Source: Campylobacter sputorum
Lineage (GTDB): Bacteria; Campylobacterota; Campylobacteria; Campylobacterales; Campylobacteraceae
NCBI RefSeq assembly: GCF_002220775.1
Contig: NZ_CP019685.1
Span: 434,001-498,000 of the forward strand
DNA length: 64,000 nt
Direction of reading: 5' to 3'
In this document: one piece after another, positions 26,168 through 35,413 of the stretch
Layout of the letters: each line of letters starts with the position of its first letter
How positions within the stretch are numbered: the first letter of the stretch is position 1
Translations under genes and position numbers: made by a program
The notes under the pieces: model-generated
The model's input: only the letters and a program-made list of their open reading frames with translations
Database searches by the model: none
What the model was told of the DNA's origin: nothing

Positions 26168-27544
26168 ATGAAAGTTGTTTTGTTAAATAATAATCCCGCT
26201 GTTTCAAGGCTTATTAGCTTAAGTGTAAATAAACTTGGATATGATTTTAAAGAGATTACCTCCAAAGATGAGATTACTTCTAAAGTAGATATTCTTGTGG
26301 TAGATAGCGAAATAGATGATTTTGATTCTAGCTTAACATCGCTTGCAAATCATACTGTTTTTTTGGTGCCTAAAAATTTAGAAAATAGACCAGAAGGTGG
26401 TGAAATTTTAGAAAAACCTTTCTTGCCAACTAGATTTATAGAAATTATTGAGTCTTTTTCACAAAGTTCTTTTGCTGATGTAGAGCCAAAAGAAGATGAT
26501 GATATTAAGTTTGCTGATTTTGAAGATGTTATGAATGATATAGAAATGTCTAATAGTTTAGAAAATGACTTAAAAGACAATTTAAACATAGATGAAGATA
26601 ACATTAAAAATGAAGATATCACAAATAAAGATATTGATGAAAAACTGGATATAGAAGATTTAGATAATATAAAAGAAGAACATAGAGAATTATTTGAAAA
26701 TGAAGATATATCCGAAGTATATGATACACAAGAAAATCAAAGTGTAGATGATTTTAAAGAAAGTTTGGAAAAAGAAATTTCAGATATAAATACAGATAAT
26801 GTAGATGATATAGATGAAATTACTAGCATTATAGATGAGATAGATAATATGGTTGATGAAAGTAGCGATGAACAAAACTTGCAAGACGATATGACAAGTC
26901 AGTTAAAAGAAGAGATGCCTACTGAGAATTTAGAAGATGAGGCTATGCAAACAAATGAAGAAAATCAATATGATTTTGAAAAAAGCTTAGATGAAGTTTT
27001 AGAGCAAGATGATTTGCAAGAAAATGTTGTAGAGACAAATTTAGAAGAAGACTCTATAGAAGATGATGTGAATTTAGATAGCGGACTTGTTGATAAAATT
27101 AAAGAAGTTGGTGAAAATTTAGATGAGCAACAAGATGATTTGCAAGAAGATTTGATTGAAGATGATTCTTTAGATGAAAATGCATATGAAGAAGATATAA
27201 ATTTAAAAGAAGATAAGGTTCCTGAATTTAGTAGCGAAGAATCTACTTTTGAAGATAAAAATATAGAGCAAGTATCCAATGAAGATATACGGGATATAAG
27301 CGAAATTACAGAAAAAGCTATGAAGGTAGCGCTAAATGAAGAAGTTGTGGATAATGATGAAAATATAAACGAAGATGCCAATTTAAATATTCAAGATGAA
27401 CTTGATATAAAAAATGACTCTCTAAAGAATGATATTGCCAACAAAATTAGCGATGAGATTAATTCAACTTTGAGTCAAAGCAGCATTAGAGAAGCGTTGA
27501 AAAATATGAAAATAAATATAAATATAACTTTTGAGGATAAGTAA
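26168..27544 (+). CDS. Highly acidic protein with N-terminal degenerate receiver-like domain
   Basis: 458 aa, the counterpart of the 'highly acidic protein' Cj1178c by position. Residues 1-95 look like a receiver fold: strand KVVLLNNNPAVSRLI (N7-N9 where receivers have acidic residues), ILVVDSEID with D46 at the phosphorylation place, and LEKPFLPTRF with the K83-P84 pair. Residues 100-430 are mostly D/E with scattered N, K and hydrophobic residues and little sign of fold. The final 25 residues (SIREALKNMKININITFEDK) could be a short docking segment. The function is unknown. AAAGGAG sets the start. Confidence 0.8.
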   Translation: MKVVLLNNNPAVSRLISLSVNKLGYDFKEITSKDEITSKVDILVVDSEIDDFDSSLTSLANHTVFLVPKNLENRPEGGEILEKPFLPTRFIEIIESFSQSSFADVEPKEDDDIKFADFEDVMNDIEMSNSLENDLKDNLNIDEDNIKNEDITNKDIDEKLDIEDLDNIKEEHRELFENEDISEVYDTQENQSVDDFKESLEKEISDINTDNVDDIDEITSIIDEIDNMVDESSDEQNLQDDMTSQLKEEMPTENLEDEAMQTNEENQYDFEKSLDEVLEQDDLQENVVETNLEEDSIEDDVNLDSGLVDKIKEVGENLDEQQDDLQEDLIEDDSLDENAYEEDINLKEDKVPEFSSEESTFEDKNIEQVSNEDIRDISEITEKAMKVALNEEVVDNDENINEDANLNIQDELDIKNDSLKNDIANKISDEINSTLSQSSIREALKNMKININITFEDK

Positions 27545-27546
27545 AG

Positions 27547-28158
27547 TTGGCTGGACAAATTTTAGTTATTTCTGGGCCTAGCGGTAGTGGTAAAAGCACA
27601 CTTTTAGAAAGATTACTAAAAGAAGAAGATGGAATTTATTTTTCTATATCTTCTACAACAAGAGATATTAGAGATGGCGAGAAAAATGGTGTAAATTATC
27701 ATTACATATCTCAAGATGAATTTAAGCAAGGTATAGAAAATGGCGATTTTTTGGAGTGGGCTAAGGTTCATAAAAATTATTACGGAACTTCATTAAAGCC
27801 TGTTAAAGAAGCATTAGAGCAAGATAAAATCGTTATTTTTGATATAGATGTTCAAGGTTTTAAAATAGTAATGTCAAAATTTGCAGATATTACAACATCT
27901 TTATTTATAACAACAAAAGATCAAAAAGAACTTAAAAAAAGACTTCAAAATAGAGGCACAGATAGCGATGATACTATAGAACAGAGGATTTTTAATGCAG
28001 TTGGAGAGATGGAACATATTTTAGAATATGATTATTTCTTTATAAATGATGATTTGGAGCGATCATATAAAAATTTGCGTTCTATTTTAAATTGTATGCG
28101 TATAAAAAGTTCTAACATAAATTTACGCGAAAGCATAAATAATTGGTTAGAATCTTAA
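27547..28158 (+). CDS. gmk: Guanylate kinase
   Basis: 203 aa. Converts GMP to GDP. P-loop GPSGSGKSTL (residues 9-18), GMP-binding SSTTRDIRDGEKNGVNYHY and FLEWAKVHKNYYGT. The start is TTG 27547, two bases after the acidic gene's stop; GAGGAT lies about 10 nt upstream. No in-frame ATG exists before the P-loop. Confidence 0.97.
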   Translation: MAGQILVISGPSGSGKSTLLERLLKEEDGIYFSISSTTRDIRDGEKNGVNYHYISQDEFKQGIENGDFLEWAKVHKNYYGTSLKPVKEALEQDKIVIFDIDVQGFKIVMSKFADITTSLFITTKDQKELKKRLQNRGTDSDDTIEQRIFNAVGEMEHILEYDYFFINDDLERSYKNLRSILNCMRIKSSNINLRESINNWLES

Positions 28159-28181
28159 AAAATTTAATTAAAGGGTAAAAA

Positions 28182-28370
28182 ATGGGATTTTCAAGTATTA
28201 GCCATTGGGTTATAGTTTTAATTATTATAGTTTTGCTTTTTGGAGCAAAAAAGATACCAGAACTTGCAAAGGGCGTTGGTAAGGGAATTAAAACATTTAA
28301 AAAAGAGTTAGAAGATGATGAAAATGTCGCATCTAAAACAAAAGATGAATTAGAAGATAAAAAAGCATAA
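28182..28370 (+). CDS. tatA: Sec-independent translocase protein TatA
   Basis: 62 aa. N-terminal TM (SHWVIVLIIIVLLFGAKKIP), the FG hinge, amphipathic helix GVGKGIKTFKKEL and a charged tail. TatA builds the pore for folded proteins with twin-arginine signals; the psrA and napA products in this window are expected clients. tatB/tatC are not adjacent. Confidence 0.95.
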   Translation: MGFSSISHWVIVLIIIVLLFGAKKIPELAKGVGKGIKTFKKELEDDENVASKTKDELEDKKA

Positions 28371-28387
28371 TAAAATTAGGAAAATTT

Positions 28388-29983
28388 TTGAAAAATATTG
28401 TTTTAAACGAGATAAAAAATATCTTAGGTTTTGATGTTATTTTAGAAAAACCTAAAGATAGAAATTTAGCACATTATGCTAGTCCAGTAGCGTTTTCATT
28501 TGCAAAAGAGATGAAAAAATCTCCAAAAATTATAGCCGAAGAATTAGCTAAGAAATTTGTCAATAGTGATATTTTTAGCGAAATTACAGCAGTAAATGGA
28601 TATTTGAATTTTAAATTATCAAATAATTTTTTAAATTTACTTGCTTTAAATGCATTAAATCATAGTAGCGATTTTGCTAAAAGTGACAAAAAAGATGAGA
28701 AAATACTTATAGAATACATTAGTGCAAATCCGACTGGACCGCTTCATATAGGTCATGTTAGAGGTGCTGTTTATGGTGATACATTGTATAGAATTGGAAC
28801 TCATGTAGGTTATGATATCACTACGGAGTATTATATAAATGATGCTGGAAATCAAATAGATCTTCTTGGAGTTTCCATTATTTTATATGCAAAAGATAAT
28901 TTATTTAACGAAAAAGTAAGTTATCCTGAAAAATTTTATAGAGGCGAGTATATAAATGAACTTGCACTAAAGGCAAATGAGCTTTTTGGCAAAGAAATTT
29001 TTTATGATGAAAATTACTTTGAAAAACTCTGTTTATGGGCAAAAGATGAAGTTTTAAAAATAATTAAAAAAGATTTAAGCGATGCAAATATCTCTATACA
29101 AAACTGGGTTAGCGAGAGAAGTTTTTATGATAAACTTGATTTAACTATACAAAAACTGCAAAAAACTGGCGGTATGTATAAAAAAGATGAAAAAGTTTGG
29201 ATAAAATCAAGCGAACTTGGCGATGAGATGGATAGAGTTGTCATTAGAGAAGATGGTCGTCCAACATATCTAGCCGGAGATATAGTTTATCATAATGATA
29301 AATTTGAACGCGGTTTTGATAAATGTATAAATATCTGGGGTGCTGATCATCATGGCTATATAAAAAGAATGCAATCAGCCATTCATTTTTTGGGTTATGA
29401 CGAAAATAAACTAGAAGTTATTTTAATGCAAATGGTAAGTTTGCTTAAAGACTCAAAGCCATACAAGATGAGTAAAAGATCTGGAAATGTTGTGCTTATG
29501 AGTGAGGTTACACAAGAGTTAGGTTCTGATGCATTGAGATTTATTTTTGTTAGCAAGAAAAACGACACACAGCTAGAATTTGACATTGATAGTCTTAAAA
29601 AACAAGATAGCTCAAACCCTATTTTTTATATAAATTATGCTCATGCAAGGATAAATCAAGTTTTTGGTAAAGCTAACAAAAATTTAAATGATGTTGTAGA
29701 TGCAGATTTTTCAAATTTAAGCGAGGATTGTAAAAATTTACTTTTCGAAGCACTTCTTTTAAATGAAGTCTTAGAAGATGCCTTTAGCTCAAGACAGGTA
29801 CAAAAGCTTAGCGATTATCTATATGCTTTATCATCAAGCTTTCATAAATTTTATAATGATAATAGGGTTGTTGGTAGCGAAAATGAAAATGAGCTTCTAA
29901 AACTTTTTGGAGTTGTTGCACTTTGTATCAAAACCGGATTATCATTAATGGGTATAAAAGCAAAAGATAAAATGGAGCATTAG
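28388..29983 (+). CDS. argS: Arginyl-tRNA synthetase
   Basis: 531 aa class I synthetase. ISANPTGPLHIGHVRGAV contains the HIGH motif; KMSKRSGN is the KMSKS loop. The N-terminal Add1 domain and C-terminal DALR anticodon-binding domain (NYAHARINQVF onward) are present. TTG start at 28388 with AGGAAA upstream. The end overlaps the convergent lysR-type gene by 4 nt. Confidence 0.97.
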   Translation: MKNIVLNEIKNILGFDVILEKPKDRNLAHYASPVAFSFAKEMKKSPKIIAEELAKKFVNSDIFSEITAVNGYLNFKLSNNFLNLLALNALNHSSDFAKSDKKDEKILIEYISANPTGPLHIGHVRGAVYGDTLYRIGTHVGYDITTEYYINDAGNQIDLLGVSIILYAKDNLFNEKVSYPEKFYRGEYINELALKANELFGKEIFYDENYFEKLCLWAKDEVLKIIKKDLSDANISIQNWVSERSFYDKLDLTIQKLQKTGGMYKKDEKVWIKSSELGDEMDRVVIREDGRPTYLAGDIVYHNDKFERGFDKCINIWGADHHGYIKRMQSAIHFLGYDENKLEVILMQMVSLLKDSKPYKMSKRSGNVVLMSEVTQELGSDALRFIFVSKKNDTQLEFDIDSLKKQDSSNPIFYINYAHARINQVFGKANKNLNDVVDADFSNLSEDCKNLLFEALLLNEVLEDAFSSRQVQKLSDYLYALSSSFHKFYNDNRVVGSENENELLKLFGVVALCIKTGLSLMGIKAKDKMEH

Positions 29984-30873
29984 GATTTGTGAGTATTGTT
30001 TAAACTATTACATAGTTCATCGCAAAAATTCATAAAAGTGCTATTTTTTTCTTTTTCTTTTCTGTATATCAAATTTAAATAGCGTATAAATTTGATATTT
30101 TTTATTTTTACTTCAAATATCTCATTTTTAGCTTCATTTTCTAGTATAAATTTAGGAATGCAGCTAAAAATTCTCTCTTTTCTAATCAATTCAATTATAG
30201 TTTTTGTGTTATTTATTTGCATAATTATATTTAAATTTACGCCGCTTGGTATATTTGCTAAAAATGTATATTTTAATCCAGAGCCATTTTCTCTTAATAT
30301 CCATTTTTCATTACAAATTTCATCTATAAAAAACTCTTTTTGACTAAAATTTTTATCGCCCGTAATTACAACTAATTCATCATCACAAATTTTTTTTGTT
30401 ATCAAAGATGAGTTGTATTTTGAGCTTTCTATGATTCCAATGTCGCAGGTATTGTTTAGTATATTTGATATTATCATTTCACTATTTGTAATTTTTAAGT
30501 CTATTGTTGCCATTTCATCAAATTTTAAGAGAATTTTTGGAAGTAGGTACATGCCAATATTTTGGCTAGAGTGAAGATTTATTTTTATTTTATTGCCATA
30601 TTTTGTTTTATTTTTTACATTAATTAATTCTAAAACTATTGGTAAACTTTCTTTGTAAAACAGTTTGCCCTTTTCGTTTAATATCAAATTTTTACCAATT
30701 CTATCAAAAAGAGGCGTATTTAAAGATTTTTCTAAATCTTTTATAGATAAACTCAATGTTGATTGCGATATACCTACATTTTGAGCAGATTTTGTAATAC
30801 TGCCATTTTTACAAACTTCAAAAAAATATTCTAGCTGTTTTAATGTCATATTTTTACTTATTGATTTTTTCAA
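29980..30873 (-). CDS. LysR-type transcriptional regulator
   Basis: 297 aa. Winged helix at residues 9-68 (MTLKQLEYFFEVCKNGSITK, then SAQNVGISQSTLSLSIKDLE) and a periplasmic-binding-like effector domain. Two starts are possible: TTG 30873 or ATG 30849, the latter matching the usual LysR N-terminus; neither has a clear ribosome site. It is divergent from the yeiH-type gene over a 75-bp region, the usual arrangement of a regulator and its target. By analogy with YeiE/CysB-like regulators it may answer to sulfite or another sulfur or amino-acid signal (inference). Confidence 0.92.
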   Translation of the reverse strand: MKKSISKNMTLKQLEYFFEVCKNGSITKSAQNVGISQSTLSLSIKDLEKSLNTPLFDRIGKNLILNEKGKLFYKESLPIVLELINVKNKTKYGNKIKINLHSSQNIGMYLLPKILLKFDEMATIDLKITNSEMIISNILNNTCDIGIIESSKYNSSLITKKICDDELVVITGDKNFSQKEFFIDEICNEKWILRENGSGLKYTFLANIPSGVNLNIIMQINNTKTIIELIRKERIFSCIPKFILENEAKNEIFEVKIKNIKFIRYLNLIYRKEKEKNSTFMNFCDELCNSLNNTHKS

Positions 30874-30948
30874 TTATTTTATAATAAAAAATATAATTAT
30901 TCAATTAAAATATATTTTGTTATAATCACGCTTTCTAAAGGGATAAAT

Positions 30949-32007
30949 ATGTATAAAAATATCAACAAAGTATCTAAAAAACAGATAGCTCATGAGAAAA
31001 TTTTTAAAAAACGAAAAAATAGAGCTTATATTTTGCTCTTTGTGTTGACAATGTGCTCTTTTGGTTTATCGAAAATGCAGCCATTTTCTACACTTGGATT
31101 AAGTCCTCTTATAATTGCAATTATACTTGGAGCTTTTTTTGGAAATATAGCGAGAAATCTGACATCTCTTCTTATTAGAACTGGCGTGATTGCTATTAGC
31201 ACAAAACAGATTTTAAGGCTTGGAATTATATTTTATGGATTTAGAATAACTATAGATGATATTATTTATGTTGGTGCAAAAGGTGTTATTTTATCTGCTT
31301 GTGTGGTTTTTTTGACATTTTTTATCGGATATTTTATAGGCAGAGCTTTGAGAATAGAAAAAAAATTATCAGCACTGATAGCATCTGGAAGTTCTATTTG
31401 CGGTGCTGCTGCAGTTTTAGCGACAAATAGTGTTATAAAAGGTAAAAGCGAGCATGTTGGAGTTGCGATTTGCACGGTTGTTGTTTTTGGAACTATTGGA
31501 ATGTTTGCTTATCCTATTTTATTTAAAATGGGTCTATTTGATTTAGATGTTTCTCATATGGGAGTTTTGATGGGTGGAACTTTGCATGAGGTAGCCCATG
31601 CTGTTGCAGCTGGAGCTGCTGTTGGAGGCGAGGGTGCAAATAATTCTGTCATAATAAAAATGCTTAGAGTTTTGATGCTTGTGCCATTTTTGATAATGAT
31701 AGGACTTTTATCATTTGGCGATGAAAAAGAAAAGAAAAAGAGAAATTTAAAATCTTCTGTGCCGTATTTTGCATTATGGTTTTTAGTTGCCGTTGGTGTT
31801 GGCTCAATTAGTTTTTTTCCTAAATTTACACTGCCTTATATAGAGCTTTTCGATACATTTTTATTAAGTGTTGCTATGTGTGCACTTGGCTTTACAATCA
31901 GAAAAGATGTGCTAAAAAATGCTGGATTTAAGCCATTTTTACAAGCAATAATAATAGCTATTTGGCTTTTGGCTTTTGGATATTTTTTTGTAAAATATTT
32001 TATATAA
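30949..32007 (+). CDS. yeiH: YeiH family putative sulfate/sulfite exporter
   Basis: 352 aa, about ten TM segments (PF03601 type). Signatures: LGLSPLIIAIILGAFFGN, LRLGIIFYGFRIT, SGSSICGAAAVLATNSVIKG and MGGTLHEVAHAVAAGAAVG. The family is annotated as putative sulfate exporters and often linked to sulfonate, taurine or cysteate breakdown. A charged N-terminus of about 28 residues precedes TM1. It is regulated presumably by the divergent LysR protein. AAAGGGA precedes ATG. Confidence 0.88.
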   Translation: MYKNINKVSKKQIAHEKIFKKRKNRAYILLFVLTMCSFGLSKMQPFSTLGLSPLIIAIILGAFFGNIARNLTSLLIRTGVIAISTKQILRLGIIFYGFRITIDDIIYVGAKGVILSACVVFLTFFIGYFIGRALRIEKKLSALIASGSSICGAAAVLATNSVIKGKSEHVGVAICTVVVFGTIGMFAYPILFKMGLFDLDVSHMGVLMGGTLHEVAHAVAAGAAVGGEGANNSVIIKMLRVLMLVPFLIMIGLLSFGDEKEKKKRNLKSSVPYFALWFLVAVGVGSISFFPKFTLPYIELFDTFLLSVAMCALGFTIRKDVLKNAGFKPFLQAIIIAIWLLAFGYFFVKYFI

Positions 32008-32084
32008 AATTAATGTTAAATAAAAATATTATTATTTTAATTAATTATAGGTTTATGCAATTTAATTATAATTTTGTTGCTAAA

Positions 32085-32275
32085 TCAAATTTTACCACTA
32101 GATCAGTTTTTGGGGCTGATGGTGCTACTATTTTTAAAAAATGTATAGCATGTCATGGTACTAAAGCTGAAGCTATCTAAACAAAGTTTCTGTTTTAACA
32201 ACAATTGAGCTAGAAAAAAGACTTGAAGATATGAAAGCTTATAAAACTGTAACAGTAAATGGTGGCAAAGGTAAA
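32085..32275 (+). pseudogene. Decayed tandem copy of the cytochrome c553 gene
   Basis: This stretch repeats the next gene almost word for word: SVFGADGATIFKKCIACHGT, then KAE, with the heme motif intact, but an altered codon run leads to a stop (GCTATCTAA), and pieces such as RLEDMKAYK and VNGGKGK follow in broken frames. The signal peptide core is missing. The leader DNA before both copies is also similar (TTTAATTATAATTTT), so a segment of about 250-300 bp was duplicated in tandem and this copy then decayed. Confidence 0.85.
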
Positions 32276-32366
32276 TGTTTTTATATTTATAATATCAATT
32301 TAATTAATCATAAATTTACTAAATTTAATTATAATTTTAAAATTAAATCAAATAAAGGATATAAAA

Positions 32367-32684
32367 ATGAAAAAGTTAGTTATAGCTAGTATTTTAGCAT
32401 GTTTTACTGCTGGATCAGTTTTTGGGGCTGATGGTGCTACTATTTTTAAAAAATGTATAGCATGTCATGGTACCAAAGCTGAAAAAAGCTATCTAAATAA
32501 AGTTCCAGTACTTACACAAGTTGATCCTGCAACAAGACTTGAAGATATGAAAGCTTATAAAGCTGGAACAGTAAATGGCGGTAAAGGTAAATTTAATATG
32601 GGTGCTGTTATGAAGCTTCAAATGTCTTCACTATCTGAAGAGGATATGAAAGCGGTAAATGATTATATTTCAACATTGAAATAA
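32367..32684 (+). CDS. Periplasmic monoheme cytochrome c (c553 type)
   Basis: 105 aa. Signal peptide (MKKLVIASILACFTAGSVFG, cleavage before AD), heme-binding CIACH (residues 30-34), and a distal methionine probably in FNMGAVMKLQM. It matches Cj1153 of C. jejuni by size and place, next to ccoS and ccoI; there it is thought to carry electrons from the bc1 complex to the cbb3 oxidase. AAAGGATATAAAA precedes ATG. A strong terminator follows at once. Confidence 0.93.
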   Translation: MKKLVIASILACFTAGSVFGADGATIFKKCIACHGTKAEKSYLNKVPVLTQVDPATRLEDMKAYKAGTVNGGKGKFNMGAVMKLQMSSLSEEDMKAVNDYISTLK

Positions 32685-32685
32685 T

Positions 32686-32919
32686 TTAATACATCGGGAA
32701 GCTCTTGCTTCCCGACTTTTTTTTCAAAGCTTCTTTTTTCTTTATTTCCATATTATATGCATCATTTAGTGCGTCTTCTCCATCATTTTGAGTTGCTCTT
32801 AAAAATTTATCATGATCGTCAAATTGTCTATTTTTTAAAGCCCAAAGCAAAGCCCCTAAGGCTATAAGACCAAGAAATATGGACACGCTTAGCATTAAAG
32901 CTATTATTTCTACGCTCAT
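32686..32919 (-). CDS. ccoS: cbb3 oxidase maturation protein CcoS
   Basis: 77 aa. One TM (about residues 5-28: IIALMLSVSIFLGLIALGALLWAL) followed by KNRQFDDHDKFLRATQNDGE, close to the CcoS/FixS consensus in which D-D follows the TM. CcoS is needed for cofactor insertion into the cbb3-type cytochrome c oxidase. It overlaps the end of ccoI by 4 nt and is translated with it. The C-terminal K-rich tail is encoded by the terminator of the opposite gene. Confidence 0.92.
   Translation of the reverse strand: MSVEIIALMLSVSIFLGLIALGALLWALKNRQFDDHDKFLRATQNDGEDALNDAYNMEIKKKEALKKKSGSKSFPMY
32695..32714 (+). terminator. Terminator of the cytochrome c gene, inside the ccoS 3' end
   Basis: CGGGAAGC (32695-32702), TCTT loop, GCTTCCCG (32707-32714), then ACTTTTTTTT: a textbook intrinsic terminator. 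It lies wholly within the last codons of the convergent ccoS gene. Confidence 0.9.
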
Positions 32920-35309
32920 TTTATCTCCTTTATACTTTTTATACGAAGTGCATTTAACACAACTATTATAGAGCTAAAAGACATCGATAGTGCCGCAAAT
33001 AGCGGTATTATATATCCACACATTGCAAGGGGTATGGTAAGAGAGTTGTATATTAGTGAAAAAATAAGGTTTTGTTTGATTATTTTGTATGTGTGTTTTG
33101 CTATTAAAAAAGCATTTTTTAAATTTAGTATTTCATTTCCAAGCAAAACTATATCACTTTTTTCCAAGCTTATATCAGCTCCATTTCCAACACATATCGA
33201 AACTCTTGCATAACTTAGTGCTAATGCGTCGTTTATACCGTCTCCTACCATTACAACGCTGTGACCTTTTTTATTTAAATTTTCTATAAATTGTGCTTTT
33301 TGTATAGGCGAAAGTTCACTTTTATACTCTTGTATTTTTAAATTTTGCGATACTTCTTTTACTGCATTTTCATTATCTCCGCTTAGCATTATCGTTTTTA
33401 GACCATTTTCTTTTAATGATTTTATAAGTTCATATGCACTATCTTTGATTTCATCTTTTAGTTCAAATTTGGCTACTATTTTATTATTTATAGCAAAAAA
33501 ATAGTTACTAAAATTGCTTTTTTGACAATCAAAGCCAAGTTCTTTCATTAGATTGTAGCTTCCGCCATAAATTATTTTATTTTCAAATTTAGCACTCATT
33601 CCTTTTGCTGTTATATCTTTTATCTCACTAAGTTTTAATATGTGTAAATTTCCATAACTATTTTTTATATACTCTTTTATACTAATGCTTATTGGGTGGT
33701 TTGAGGCTAAAACAAGTGAATAAAGCAAGCTTATGTCAAACTTTTCATAAATTTCAACTTTGCTAACACTAAGTTTTGCTTTTGTAAGTGTTCCTGTTTT
33801 ATCAAAAATAACCGTATCGCATTTTGATAAATCTTCTATAAATTTAGCCTCTTTAAAAAGAATACCCTTTTTTAAAGCTACATTTAATCCAACTATCGAT
33901 GAAATAGGTGTAGCAAGCGCTATCGCACAAGGGCAAGCTATGATAATAACAGATATAAAAATAAGCATAGATATAGAAAAATTTCCAGTTTTTGCATACC
34001 AAAAAATAAAGCTTATAGTCGCTAAAATCAAAATAGCAAGAGAAAATTTAGATGATATGGCATTTGCGATATTTTGAATTTTTGGTTTTTTAGAAGTAGC
34101 GTTTTGAAGTAAATTTATGATTTTTGATAAAGTAGAATTTTTAAATTCATTTTTTGCTTCGTAAGTTAAACTACCATTTAAACATATCGCTCCGCTTGTT
34201 ATTTCGTCGCCTTTTGTTTTATATACAGGAATGCTCTCTCCGCTTAAACTTGAATAATCAAAACTTCCTTCGCCACTTAATATAACGCCATCGATTAAAA
34301 CCTTTTGTCCGCTATTTAGTATGATAATTTCACCTTTTTTTATCTCATTTATGTTTTTTTCTACACTTTTTCCATCTTGCAACACAAAGACATCTGAGAG
34401 CATAAAAGAACTTAAAGAATCAAGCGTATCTGTGGCTCTTTTTTGACTTAAAATTTCTAAATATTTTCCTATAAAAACAAATGTAATTATCATTGCAACA
34501 GAGTCAAAATATGTCTCACCGACTCTTGAAAACATAGCATATATAGAATAAACATAAGCTATACTTGCCCCACTTGCTACAAGCAGATCCATATTTGGCA
34601 TTTTGGTTTTTAAAGCTATTAATGCACCTTTGAAAAATACGCTACCAGTGTAAAACAATACAAGCGTAGCAAGTGTAAATTCCCCAAATGCTAATACGCT
34701 TTTTATATCTTTATCTATGCCGCTAAAATATCCAGCATAATTTGCTATAGCTATCCACATAATATTCATAACGCCAAAAATCCCAACTAGAAGTTTTGCA
34801 TAAAATTCTCTTCTTAGTGAGTTTGCCCTTATTTCTGCTCTTTTGGCATCATATGGAGTTGGATTGTAGCCGATTAGTTTAATTTTTTCAAATATCTCTT
34901 TTAGTGAAATTTCATTACTATCCCAGACGATTTTAGCTTTGTTTGTAGTAGCGTTTATATCAGCTTCTACGATCCCTTTTGTGTTAAAAAGTATTTTTTC
35001 ATTTAACCAAATACAAGCAAGACAATGAATTCTTTCTATTATTATGTAAATTTCATCAAAGCCATCATCCGTTTTTGTAACATAGTTTTTATATATATAA
35101 TCTATGCTATCAGTATTTGTTGTGCTTTGTGTTACAGGTTGGAGTGTATTTTTACCAAGTCTATCGTAAAACTCACTAAATCCATATTCGTTTAGTATAT
35201 GGTAAACATTTTTACAACCATTGCAGCAAAATTTAAGACCATTTTCATCGCTTATCATGGAATTTGTATCAAATTTAAGTTTACAGTGTTCACATTTTTG
35301 TTGAGACAT
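32916..35309 (-). CDS. ccoI: Copper-transporting P-type ATPase for cbb3 oxidase assembly
   Basis: 797 aa. N-terminal cysteine-rich metal-binding module (CEHCKLKF...CCNGCKNVY), then a heavy-metal domain with CLAC (IHCLACIWL), eight TMs, SGESIPV phosphatase loop, CPCAIALATPI ion channel motif, DKTGTLT phosphorylation site and GDGINDALAL hinge. This double N-terminal architecture and the coupling to ccoS indicate CcoI/FixI, which exports or hands Cu to the cbb3 oxidase, rather than a CopA detoxification pump. Confidence 0.92.
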   Translation of the reverse strand: MSQQKCEHCKLKFDTNSMISDENGLKFCCNGCKNVYHILNEYGFSEFYDRLGKNTLQPVTQSTTNTDSIDYIYKNYVTKTDDGFDEIYIIIERIHCLACIWLNEKILFNTKGIVEADINATTNKAKIVWDSNEISLKEIFEKIKLIGYNPTPYDAKRAEIRANSLRREFYAKLLVGIFGVMNIMWIAIANYAGYFSGIDKDIKSVLAFGEFTLATLVLFYTGSVFFKGALIALKTKMPNMDLLVASGASIAYVYSIYAMFSRVGETYFDSVAMIITFVFIGKYLEILSQKRATDTLDSLSSFMLSDVFVLQDGKSVEKNINEIKKGEIIILNSGQKVLIDGVILSGEGSFDYSSLSGESIPVYKTKGDEITSGAICLNGSLTYEAKNEFKNSTLSKIINLLQNATSKKPKIQNIANAISSKFSLAILILATISFIFWYAKTGNFSISMLIFISVIIIACPCAIALATPISSIVGLNVALKKGILFKEAKFIEDLSKCDTVIFDKTGTLTKAKLSVSKVEIYEKFDISLLYSLVLASNHPISISIKEYIKNSYGNLHILKLSEIKDITAKGMSAKFENKIIYGGSYNLMKELGFDCQKSNFSNYFFAINNKIVAKFELKDEIKDSAYELIKSLKENGLKTIMLSGDNENAVKEVSQNLKIQEYKSELSPIQKAQFIENLNKKGHSVVMVGDGINDALALSYARVSICVGNGADISLEKSDIVLLGNEILNLKNAFLIAKHTYKIIKQNLIFSLIYNSLTIPLAMCGYIIPLFAALSMSFSSIIVVLNALRIKSIKEIK

Positions 35310-35387
35310 AAATTTTCTTTAAAATGTTAATTTTTTATTATTATAGTAAATTTGGTTTTTAAATTTGATTAAAAAGATACATAGTAA

Positions 35388-35413
35388 TTGCGAGTTATAC
35401 AAATAGCTCGCAA
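35388..35413 (-). terminator. Hairpin at the end of the gap-pgk-tpiA operon
   Basis: TTGCGAG (35388-35394) pairs perfectly with CTCGCAA (35407-35413) across the tpiA stop codon. The T tail is poor, so terminator strength is uncertain. Confidence 0.45.

Noticed and set aside
31962-32180. A 72-residue frame across the end of yeiH ending in a heme motif
   Set aside because: It is the yeiH end in another frame running into the decayed cytochrome copy; no signal peptide or ribosome site.
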